The notes beneath the pieces are model-generated. The model saw only the letters and a program-made list of their open reading frames with translations, ran no database searches and was not told the origin of the DNA. This document shows positions 45,831-55,818 of a stretch of 64,000 nt of DNA, in pieces (within the stretch, counting starts at the first letter, position 1; every line of letters begins with the position of its first letter). The position numbers were made by a program, and so were the translations under genes. Source of the stretch: Bos javanicus (Eukaryota; Chordata; Mammalia; Artiodactyla; Bovidae); NCBI RefSeq assembly GCF_032452875.1, contig NC_083868.1:32964537-33028536 (forward strand), given 5' to 3'.

Positions 45831-46392
45831 ACCACACAACAGCCCTGGGGCCAAATAGGTCTATTCCCAGCAGGAGCAAATAGAACTCAGACTTTTGCCT
45901 GCAGTTTTTTAAGAGGGAGAGAGAGAAAGAGGATTATGAGCGTAGACATTTCAAACTGAAAGATAAGTTAGGAGTAGGGAATAAATGCCATGCTATCTTT
46001 TTAAAAATTGTCATTTTTTAAAATTGTAATTGTTTAGCAATTACAAAATATGGAAGAAGCATTTTACAAAAAAGAAATGTGAAACCTGGGCCCCGATAGA
46101 AAAAAAAAAAAAAAAGCAGAAGCAAAGGATCCCTGTTTCTCCACTTAAGAGAAAAATCATCAGCATTTGGATGAAAAGCATAGAATCCAAAGTGAGCTGA
46201 GCGGATACCACAGACTTTTAACGAGGAAAGATTTGGAATACAATGTAGTATCTATAGTTTATTTGATATAATCCTAACTAATACATAAAATATTATATTT
46301 GATGTGTAGATTTCTCTACTAGGAAGATTTTTGTTATTATTATATTGTTATTTTCTTTTTAAAAATTGAAATATTTCTCCATGAGTGCCTTT

Positions 46393-46667
46393 GCTGCTGC
46401 TGCTGCTGCTGCTGCTGCTAAGTTGCTTCAGTCGTGTCCAACTCTGTGTGACCCCACAGACGGCAGCCCACCAGGCTCCGCCATCCCTGGGATTCTCCAA
46501 GCAAGAACACTGGAGTGGGTTGCCATTTCCTTCTCCAATGCATGAAAGTGAAAAGTGAAAGGGAAGTCGCTCTGTCCTGTCCGACTCCCAGCGACCCCAA
46601 GGACTGCAGCCAACCAGGCTCCTCCGTCCATGGGATTTTCCAGGCAAGAGTACTGGAGTGGGGTGCC
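46393..46667 (-). mobile_element. Bov-A2 SINE with (GCT)n terminal repeat
   Basis: Nine GCT units at about 46393-46419 precede 'aagttgcttcag'. The dimer linker is at about 46543-46562. AGTGCCTTT flanks it at 46384-46392 and 46668-46676. Confidence 0.93.
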
Positions 46668-46676
46668 AGTGCCTTT

Positions 46677-48006
46677 ACTGAAAGTATTTTGCAAAGAGTC
46701 ATTTGATTATTTTAGTTAATATCTACTGCTGGAGTAGGTGAAACAACACATGTAGCATCTTGAATGGAAAGGATTAAAACACCTTAAAAAAAAATCAGGG
46801 AGAGCTTTGAAACAATAATTTAATAATTTGATTATTTCCAGTGTCTCCTCTAATACAGATAATTAATGCCATATCCACATTTTTAAATAGCAAATGAGTT
46901 GTTAGCATCTTAGAATTTGTAGTACATTCTTGTCTTTTAAATTTTTCCTACTCAGTTGAAACCAAAATAGTTTTTTCCTTTGTCTGGAATGGAGAAGATT
47001 AAAGTTTTAGTGAGTATTGACTGTTATCTCTTATGGAAAAGTTGAATATTGGTATGTTGCTATAAATAATATCAGCGGTTTGTAGAAAGTGTATTTAAAA
47101 TAAAGAGGTGAGAAGTTAAAATTGTGCTATTTATCCATTGCATTTGCTATAGATTGAAAGGGATTTGTAAATCAGAAGGAGTGAAATGAAAGCAAGAAAA
47201 GGTCAAAGAAAGTTACTGAGATCGAATGCAGAATAGGTAAATGTGCCCCACGGGAAAAACACAACAGGAAAGGCATAAAGATAACGGCACACATCTCAGT
47301 CTAGATGTATAGGATTCAGTGCCAGATTCGGTTTTTAAGCTGTGTGTTAAGTAATTTGCATAGAGAATTTTCCACTGTGAATATGTATTTAAGTGCCTTT
47401 ATTTTAGATTAAATGTTTTGTTTCATTGATTGTTGAGCCTAACAATGGTAGTATCTAAATGGTGTTTGCCTGGGAAAATGCTCATATTACAAGTGAATGA
47501 GGGTCTGCCAAAGCTATCATGCCTACATCACTGAAGACGGTTTTCTTTAAAGATAGCTTAAGAGTGACAGAATGAAGAAAGTCAGTTCAACGAAAGAAAT
47601 AATGTATTATGTCACAATTGGGTTTCAGCAAGGATATTAGAAAGAATGGAAGAAGAGAAACCTTTCAGTTATGGAGTTCATAATTTTCTACTTGTCCTAT
47701 TTAAAGTGAGTGCAGTCCTTCAACTAAGAGCTATTATGTGATATGTTATTTTAATGTTATGTTTCCCCACCTTATGTCTATTTGCTCTTCCCAGATATAT
47801 TTATATCATACAAAGGTAGAGATGAATGTTATAATTATCATTACCAAGTAGCTTATTTATTAATTCATGCAAAGCCCTTTTACTGCTTAAAATCTCTAAT
47901 ATTTCTCCCTGTATTTCTCTGCTACTAAGGACTCAATGTTTTTCCTCATCTATTCATGCAAATTCCATTCATGTTAAATTGAAGTGCTAAAAAGTGCTTT
48001 TCTGGA
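46677..48006. other. Apparently single-copy DNA
   Basis: No recognised repeat or long frame. AT-rich throughout. Confidence 0.55.
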
Positions 48007-48012
48007 CCATGC

Positions 48013-48273
48013 TGCTGCTGCTGCTAAGTCACTTCAGTCGTGTCCGACTCTGTGTGACCCCATAGACGGCAGCCACCAGGCTCCCCCGTCCCTGGGATTC
48101 TCCAGGCAAGAACACTGGAGTGGGTTGCCATTTCCTTCTCCAATGTATGAAAGTGAAAAGTGAAAGTCAAGTCGCTCAGTCGTGTCTGACTCTTCGATAC
48201 CCCATGGACCGCAGCCTACCAGGCTCCTTCATCCATGGGATTTTCCCCATGGAGTGGGGTGTCATTGCCTTTT
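48013..48273 (-). mobile_element. Bov-A2 SINE
   Basis: Starts with (tgc)n and 'taagtcacttcagtcg', ends 'gtgtcattgccttttc'. A few bases are missing in the right unit ('ttttccccatggagtgg'). CCATGC at 48007-48012 and 48274-48279 is a probable short TSD. Confidence 0.9.
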
Positions 48274-48279
48274 CCATGC

Positions 48280-48911
48280 AATGAACATAATTTGCCAAAT
48301 TTATTTATGGTATATAAATCTTTCCAGTATATTTTATGCTTTTCTAAGCATTTGATAATAATAAATCATAAATGTCTCCAAAGTGATGCTTTCAACTAGT
48401 GTTGATAAAAGTAAAAATTTATAAACTTATACACATATAGTGCTTTATATTTTCAAAGTTGTATTCTTTTCAAACTTCATTTAGCCTTTTCTTACCACAC
48501 AATGATACAGATGAACAAATGAGTGAAGTTATGTCCATTTGAAGACAAGAAAGCTGAGTACCTCGACAAGTGAAACATTTAAGACAGTGGTGAATTAACA
48601 CCAAAGTACCTGTCTGTTGCAACCGTTGTAAAAAAAATATATAATTAAATATTGAGTCCTCTCCCAACCCAGAAATCCTATCTATAATGGTAATGTGGTA
48701 AATGGTAAATTCCAGTAATGTTTTTATCAGAATAAACATTAAACCAGAATGCAATGGGCATTACAGGGAATTCATGAAGAATTTGCAAACGCAGAAAGAA
48801 ACCTTACTCCCTTGTATATCCACGCAGATACACACCATCATATACATGTTTTCAAGATAAATAATAACTACTCCTCAAGTAAGAGGATTGAACAACACTA
48901 TTTGTCACATA
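48280..48911. other. Unassigned DNA
   Basis: No gene or repeat recognised. A 94-codon minus-strand frame (48470-48754) has no domain that I can name. Confidence 0.5.
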
Positions 48912-48918
48912 TAGTTCA

Positions 48919-49152
48919 TTCTAGGGTCTTCTCAGGTTGTGCAGAGGTAAAGAATCCGTTTGCCAATGCAGGGGACACAAGAGATGCAGTTTCCATCCCT
49001 AGGTGGGGGAAGATCCCCTGGAGGAGGACATGGCAACCCACTCCAGTGTTCTCACCTGGGAAATCTCATGGACAGAGGAGACTGGTGGGCTACAGTCCAT
49101 GGGGTCGCAAAGAGTCGGACATGATTGAGCACAGCACAGCACAGCACAGAGC
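48919..49152 (+). mobile_element. Bov-tA SINE with (CAGCA)n tail
   Basis: The head near 48926 ('gggtcttctcaggttgtgc') is diverged, and the tail ends in 'gagcacagcacagcacagcac'. AGTTCAT at 48912-48918 and 49153-49159 is a probable TSD. Confidence 0.88.
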
Positions 49153-49159
49153 AGTTCAT

Positions 49160-50359
49160 CTAAATTTACCTGGTAATTAGGATGACCATCTGTGTTAGCT
49201 CATTGGTTTTATCCTGAGGAAAAATAAACTTCTCATCTCTTTATGACAGGAAGTAGTTTTGTAACTTGCAACAAGGTGCTTAAGTAGCCTAAAGTAGGCT
49301 GCTACTCTCCTACAGAAACTGGGAGAACTGGCTGCTATCCCCCATGATATTTACATTTCAAACAACTCTCCTGTTGTTGAAAAATTCATTCTTAGAACAT
49401 AAATGTGACAAAAGGTCTATCTAGTCTTCAAAAGGATTTACATACACTTCAAAGACAGGAGAAAATACTTATAATTAGAAGTATTCTAAGGTAAATGTTC
49501 TAAAAGAAAAAGGAGAGGGAGGAAAATCTCTTCCCTAATTTTCAATAGGAAGAGAGAATTAAGCCTCTCAGTTTTACTTTGTATTTGTTTTTACACACTG
49601 AGCAAACTTCCAACTAAGGAGTTGGTTGACCTAGGGTCCTAAACTACTGTTTTTTGACCTCCCCTTGTTGTCATCTGTCAGTGACTGAGACCAAACAAAG
49701 ATTCTAAAGCAGATCCATTCTGTCAAGAAGAAAGAGCCCTTTATTGGCTAGCTTTAGATTTACCTTTCTTAAACAGCATAACTGACTAGGATGGTTCCAC
49801 CCAATCTTTCCCTCTCTCTCTTCATTGAGAGAAGACTTGCATTACTATCTAAAGACTTTTTCAGGCTTACCTAACTCCCTTTCTATCACTTTCCAGACAT
49901 TTACTTAAATAAAATCCTTTCATGTTTAATGTCATTGTTGACAAAAAGACTAATCAATTGTTGTTCAAAAAAAGAAACAGAATTTTGAGCCAAACAAGGA
50001 GACTGTCTTTCACAAAGCTCTAAGGACTGTTCTGCCCATTAGAGGTCAAAGCACAGTCATATACTTTTTTTGAGACAAAGGGTTATATGTCAATTGACAG
50101 TGTATACAATGTACATCAATGCATACAGAGTGAGTAGTGGGTCATCATGATCCCTTACAAGAGTTAAGAAAGCAGGTTATCTCCTAAGGAGATCTGGTTA
50201 ATGCAGATGTACAATACATATTAAAGGGAAAGGAGGAGGTACAAATGGGCTGTTTTAATTTTTCTTGTCTTGCCATAAAATACAAATATTATGGTGTCTC
50301 CATTTGGTATTTGTTTCTTGGAAGACCTAGTTTAAGACACTATGGGCATACTGAATAGC
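49160..50359. other. Apparently single-copy DNA, no gene seen
   Basis: No frames of note and no repeat recognised. GC is slightly higher around 49620-49870 than in neighbouring parts. Confidence 0.55.
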
Positions 50360-50790
50360 ACAATCACTGTGGAGTGGCATTGTTGAAATTTACTAATGTA
50401 CTTACTCTGATCTGGAAATTCTAGCTCTGAAAATTTATCCTCTGGATGTACCTGCAAGAATTCAAACAGATATATGTGCAAAAGTTATAAATCACCATAT
50501 CATTGTTAACAGCACAAGATCAGAAACAACACAAGGGAATGATTTCAGTGAAATATTGCACATTCATAAAATGGAATGCCATGTACCTATACAAAAGATC
50601 AAGGCAGTTGTCAATGTGCCAATATAGAAAGATCTTCAGAACATATTTCTAAGAAATGAAAGTAAACAATAAGTGTTTATAGCATATATAGCCACTATGT
50701 AATTAAAAGGGGAGAAAGGTAATACAAATATTTTTTCATACCTGCTTATATTTGCATAATGAAACACTAAAAGACTCCCTAATATATTAG
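50360..50790 (+). mobile_element. Old L1M 3' end, sense
   Basis: The order 'taacagcacaagatcagaaacaac', 'cattcataaaatggaatgcc', 'gaaagatcttcagaacat' and 'catacctgcttatatttgcataatgaaac' follows L1M ORF2 C-terminus and 3' UTR. Confidence 0.65.
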
Positions 50791-50835
50791 AAGTATTACT
50801 TTAGGAAGTAAAAAATATATTAAAAAAAAAAAAAA

Positions 50836-51031
50836 AGTGCTTCCCTGGTGGCTCAGACAGTAAAGCATCTGCCTGCAATGTGGGAGACCCAGGTTCGATC
50901 CCTAGGTTGGGAAGATCCCCTGGAGAAGGAAATGGCAACCCACTCCAGTCCTCTTGCCTGGAAAATCCCATGGACAAAGGAGCCTGGTAGGCTATAGCCC
51001 ATGGGGTCACAAAGAGTCAGACATGACTGAG
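50836..51031 (+). mobile_element. Bov-tA SINE with canonical head
   Basis: A box TGGCTCAGACAG and B box GGTTCGATCCC are both close to consensus. It ends 'gactgagcgacttc'. Similar words 'tttaggaagta' at about 50800 and 51045 suggest a TSD, but then about 26 A-rich bases (including a 15-A run) lie between the left repeat and the SINE head. Confidence 0.92.
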
Positions 51032-51309
51032 CGACTTCAGTATTTTAGGAAGTAGAAGGGGAGAAATTTGGTAAAAAAATAAGTGCAATCAAGTTTTCTC
51101 AATGTATATAGTTTACTTAAATTTGATCCAAGTGAATATATTGCCAAATATATATTAAAATTTTATTTAATAAAAATAAAATGAATCTTCTTGGAACCAT
51201 GTGGCTACTTAAGCCTATAGTAGGAGAAATAATGAATACTTTTTGTTACTTTTAAAACGTTGTCTCTTGTCTTTATCCCACCTTTGTTCACTGACATTGT
51301 GATGATATA

Positions 51310-51440
51310 CATCTGTTGATTTAATAAACATTTGTCAAGCATCTACCACTTATGAGACACTATAATAGACCCAGGATAGGTGAATAGGACAGATAGGATT
51401 CCTATTCTCATGGAGCTTATAACCTAGTTTCTAAAAAGAG
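51310..51440 (-). mobile_element. L2 LINE 3' fragment, antisense
   Basis: 'taataaacatttgtcaagcatctacc' and 'ctcatggagcttataacctag' are the reverse of the L2 3' end. Confidence 0.6.
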
Positions 51441-52075
51441 AGGGAAAAAATAGCAATTTCCAAGTGAGGTTAATTCACTGAAAGATATTTTGGGGAAAAT
51501 TAAGTCTACAAGTGGGATTTCATTCAACTCTGGGGTTTAGTTAGGAAAGGAATCAGTTTTTATAGCAGTGATATTTTAAATGATTGCTCGGTTATTGGTT
51601 ATTTGAAAATTCTAAGCATGGGTAATATATTAAATTGTATATAAAGTACTGAGAATATCTGTATTAGGAAAGTTTACATGGAAAGGAGCAGTATGTCTTT
51701 GAAATCTACTTTAATCAGATTCCAACTAAGCATGAGCCAAATTTTGTATTTCTTAAGCTAAAGTCTAAAGAAACTGGCACTTCTTTTTTATATATAATAA
51801 AAAATGCATTTTCATAATTTATATAAATTAATTTTCAAGTAAATATGTGAATTCTCATAGCTATGTATCATTTTATTAACCAGTGAAATTAAATCAATAT
51901 TTTGTATCACTTAAATGTGTAGTTATTTTACATGCATTATATAATAATTTACATTTACAATCTTAAATATTGATTGCTATAGATTTTCATTTTAGACGAT
52001 TTTAAAAATTATATTTTCACTTGAAAACAGCCAATTTTAAAAGTAATTTTGTTATTTAAAACATATCTACACTAA
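51441..52075. other. Very AT-rich DNA
   Basis: No gene or repeat recognised. It ends at the TSD of the L1 that follows. Confidence 0.55.
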
Positions 52076-52240
52076 AAAGAAGCATAGGGGGAGAACAAGA
52101 TGGCAGAGGAGTAGGTGGATATGTAGCACATCTCTCTCCACAAATACATCAGGATTACACCTTCAGATACAGAAGTACATGCAGCACACCAGCTGAGAGT
52201 GGACAGCAGTACCTGACCAGTGGGAAAGAATATATAGACC

Positions 52241-52657
52241 TGTCGGGGAGTTTGTAATTTCCTCGGTTCTGGCTCGTTCAACAAAAATTTAAAGCAACAG
52301 ACGGACCAACATTACAGTCCTTGGACAGACCAGTGTTACAGCTCCATGTTACAGTGCAGTTTTATTTAGAAAAGAAAGGAAAATACATCCTCAGGACATG
52401 AGGGAATGCCTACCCAAATGCTAAGAGAAGAGAGGCCCCCAGCCCAATTTTAGCTACTCTTTTTATATGTTTTTATTTTTCTCCTCCCCCTGGGCCAGCA
52501 CTGTTAACTGGGCTAGCCAGGAGTGCTGTTTGTTTTACCTGAGGTCCTCACTCTGGTCCCCGGACCTTTCTTCATTCTATCTTTGCAGGCTTTTCCCTTC
52601 CTTGTCTTTTAGCCACTGCCATTCTGGACTCATTTTTCCTATTCTAACTACTTTACA
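52241..52657 (-). mobile_element. Solo LTR of an endogenous retrovirus in the L1 5' UTR, antisense
   Basis: The plus strand begins TGTCGGGGAG and ends CTTTACA, a TG...CA unit of 417 bp. On the minus strand a TATAAAAAG box (about 52455-52465) precedes an AATAAA signal (about 52354-52359) by roughly 100 bases, the usual LTR order. A 4-bp TSD GACC is at 52237-52240 and 52658-52661, the length typical of gammaretrovirus-like (class I) ERVs. L1 resumes in register after it. No internal retroviral sequence is present. Confidence 0.85.
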
Positions 52658-53084
52658 GACCCATGCAAAACTCAGTAGGATGAAGGAATGAGGGGGAAAA
52701 CAGGAGTGTTAGAAGGACTGGACCTGCCCTTGGTGGGTGGAGGACTTGAACCAGGGTTCCCATCCCCACATCAGGGCAATTGTCTGGGTCAGAGAAGAAA
52801 CATTTAATGCTGAGAGTAAAACAACTGATCTGTGGCATCCTAAATGGAAAGAGAATCAGACAGTCCTTGCCACAGCCATACATACCCCAGACAGGGGCGC
52901 AGATTCCCTGGAAGTTGCAGCAGCTACGAGGTGGAGTTTAGGGATTGTGGAAGGATCCCCAGGCAAGGGTTGCTGTAGACTGTGGAGAGATGGATCGAGG
53001 GGATGTGAGAGAGGAGACTGTGGTGGAAAATGCCTGTGGAGGAAAGCCGGGCAGCCATGAAAGCAAGGCAATACTGCTGAGGAT

Positions 53085-53229
53085 GAGATGGCTGAATGGC
53101 ATCACTGACTCAATGGACGTGGGCCTGAGTGAACTCCGGGAGTTGGTGATGGACAGGAAGGCCTGGCGTGTTGTGATTGATAGCGTCGCAAAGAGTCGGG
53201 CACGACTGAGTGACTGAACTGAACTGAAT
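53085..53229 (+). mobile_element. BovB 3'-end fragment in the L1 5' region
   Basis: Starts 'ggatgagatggctgaatggc' and ends with ACTGAA repeats. L1-like sequence lies on both sides ('agccatgaaagcaagg' before, 'ccacttgtggaatcc' after). TSD not clear. Confidence 0.88.
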
Positions 53230-53597
53230 GCCATAACATACCACTTGTGGAATCCTTCATTCCTGACCAGAGATCAAGCCCTGAGCCTTTTGTCATGGGA
53301 GCACTGACTCCAAAACCCTAGTCTACAAGAGAACTAACCCTAGAGGGTACCAAATAGTGAGAACTCACACAAAAGACACCACAGGAATACAAGACCCAGC
53401 ATCACCCAACCACCAGTAGAACCCTGTGCAGGACACCTTATCTAAACAACAAACAAACCAATAATGTAAACCCAATCATCAGCAGACAGGATTAAGACCT
53501 CACTCAGCTTTGCCCATCATAGGAAAAAGAAGCAAACAAACGAAAACAGCACAAATCTCACCCTATTCAAAGCTTACACAAACCACTGGACCAACCA

Positions 53598-54803
53598 TCA
53601 GTTCAGTTCAGTTCGTCACTCAGTTGTATCCGACACTTTGCGACCCCATGAATCGCCGCACGCCAGGCCTCCCTGTCCATCACCAACTCCTGGAGTTCAC
53701 CCACTCTCACGTCCATCGACTCAGTGATGCCATTCAGCTATCTCATTCTCTCTTGCCCCCTTCTCCTCCTGCCCCCAATCCCTCCCAGCATCAGGGTCTT
53801 TTCCAATGAGTCAACTCTTTGCATGAGGTGGTGAAAGTACTGGAGTTTCAGCTTTAGCATCATTCCTTCCAAAGAAATCCCAGGGCTCATCTCCTTCAGA
53901 ATGGACTGGTTGGATCTCCTTGCAGTCCAAGGGACTCTCAAGAGTCTTCTCCAACACCACAGTTCAAAAGCATCAATTCTTTGAAGCTCAGCTTTCTTCA
54001 CAGTCCAACTCTCACATCCATACATGACCACTGGAAAAAACCATAGCCTTGACTAGAAGAAATTTCGTTGGCAAAGTAATGCTTCTGCTTTTGAATATGC
54101 TATCTAGGTTGGTCATAACTTTGCTTCCAAGGAGTAAGCGTCTTTTAATTTCATGACTGCAATCACCATCTGCAGTGATTTTGGAGGTCAAAAAAACAAA
54201 GTCTGACACTGTTTCCCCATCTATTTGCCATGAAGTGATGAGACCAGATGCCATGATCTTCATTTTCTGAATGTTGAGTTTTAAGCCAACTTTTTCACTC
54301 TCTTCTTTCACTTTCATCAAGAGGCTTTTTAGTTCCTCTTCACTTTCTGCCATAGTGTGGTGTCATCTGCATATCTGAGGTTATTGATATTTCTTCTGGC
54401 AATCTCGATTACACCTTGTGCTTCTTCCAGCCCAGCGTTTCTCATGATGTACTCTGCATATAAGTTAAATAAGCAGGGTGACAACATTCAGCCTTAACGT
54501 ACTCCTTTTCCTATTTGGAACCAGTCTGTTTTTCCATGTCCAGTTTTAACTGTTGCTTCTTGACCTGCATACAGATTTCTCAAGAGGCAGGTCAGGTGGT
54601 CTGGTATTTCCATCTCTTACAGAATTTTCCATAGTTTACTATGATCCACACAGTCAAAGGCTTTGGCATAGTCAATAAAGCAGAAATAGATGTTTTTCTG
54701 GAACTCTCTTGCTTTTTCGATGATCCAGCAGATGTTGGCAATTTGATCTCTGGTTCCTCTGCCTTTTCTAAAACCAGCTTGAACATCTGGAAGTTCACTG
54801 TTG
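53598..54803 (-). mobile_element. BovB LINE, 5'-truncated, antisense, at an L1 deletion junction
   Basis: It spans the 3' terminus (CAGTT repeats at 53599) to the start of the RT core at 'acatctggaagttc'. The YADD box is readable on the minus strand near 54362-54373. Frames at 53738-54031, 54012-54353 and 54617-54814 (minus) are successive RT and C-terminal pieces in different phases. No TSD. The L1 on its two sides is not contiguous. Confidence 0.93.
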
Positions 54804-55191
54804 GGACGCATCAAAAGCAGTCCTAAGAGAGAAATTTATATCAATACAATCCACCTTAAGAAACAAGAAAAGTATCAAATAGACAACCTAACTTTAGACC
54901 TAAAACAACTGAAAAAAAAGAACAAAAGAAACCCAAAATTAGTAGAAGGAAAAAAATCATAAAGATCCATGCAGAAATAAATAAAAAAGAAATTAAAAAA
55001 AAACAATAGTAAAAATTAATAAAACTAAAAGCTTGTTCTTAGAAAAGATAAACAGAATTGACAAATCTTTAGCCAGACTCCTCAAGAAGAAAAGAGGGAA
55101 AAATCAAGTCAACAAAATTTAAAATGAAAAAGGAGAGGTTACAACAGACAATGCAGAAATACAAAGGATTATTAGATACTATTATGAGCAA

Positions 55192-55792
55192 TTTTTCTGG
55201 GCTCCAAAATCACTATAGATGGTGACTGCAGCCATGAAATTAAAAGACGCTTACTCCTTGGAAGAAAAGTTATGACCAACCTAGATAGCATATTCAAAAG
55301 CAGAGACATTACTTTGCCAACAAAAGTCCGCCTAGTCAAGGCTATGGTTTTTCCTGTGGTCATGTATGGATGTGAGAGTTGGACTGTGAAGAAGGCTGAG
55401 CACGGAAGAATTGATGCTTTTGAACTGTGGTGTTGGAGAAGACTCTTGAGAGTCCCTTGGACTGCAAGGAGATCCAACCAGTCCATTCTGAAGGAGATGA
55501 GCCCTGGGATTTCTTTGGAAGGAATGATGCTAAAGCTGAAACTCCAGTACTTTGGCCACCTCATGTGCAGAGTTGACTCACTGGAAAAGACTGATACTGG
55601 GAGGGATTGGGGGCAAGAGAAGAAGGGGACGACAGAGGATGAGATGGCTGGATGGCATCACTGAGTCGATGGACATGAGTCTGAGTGAACTCCAGGAGTT
55701 GGTGATGGACAGGGAGGCCTGGTGTGCTGTGATTCATGGGGTCACAAAGAGTTGGACACGACTGAGCGACTGATCTGATCTGATCTGATCTG
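55192..55792 (+). mobile_element. BovB 3' fragment with (TGATC)n tail and exact TSD
   Basis: Inserted in L1 ORF2. ATTATGAGCAA flanks it at 55181-55191 and 55793-55803. The terminal tandem is CTGAT repeated rather than the more common CTGAA. A 130-codon frame at 55272-55664 is BovB C-terminal sequence with few disruptions, so this copy is relatively young. Confidence 0.95.
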
Positions 55793-55818
55793 ATTATGAG
55801 CAACTATATGTCAATAAA

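Noticed and set aside
45576..45959. 127-codon frame containing a plausible-looking protein
   Set aside because: The middle is a Bov-A monomer with its own TSD. The open frame is a by-product of the SINE sequence.
52467..53234. Cluster of 70-107 codon frames that look gene-like because of higher GC
   Set aside because: They lie in an ERV solo LTR and an L1 5' UTR, in several frames on both strands, with no domain and no consistent frame.
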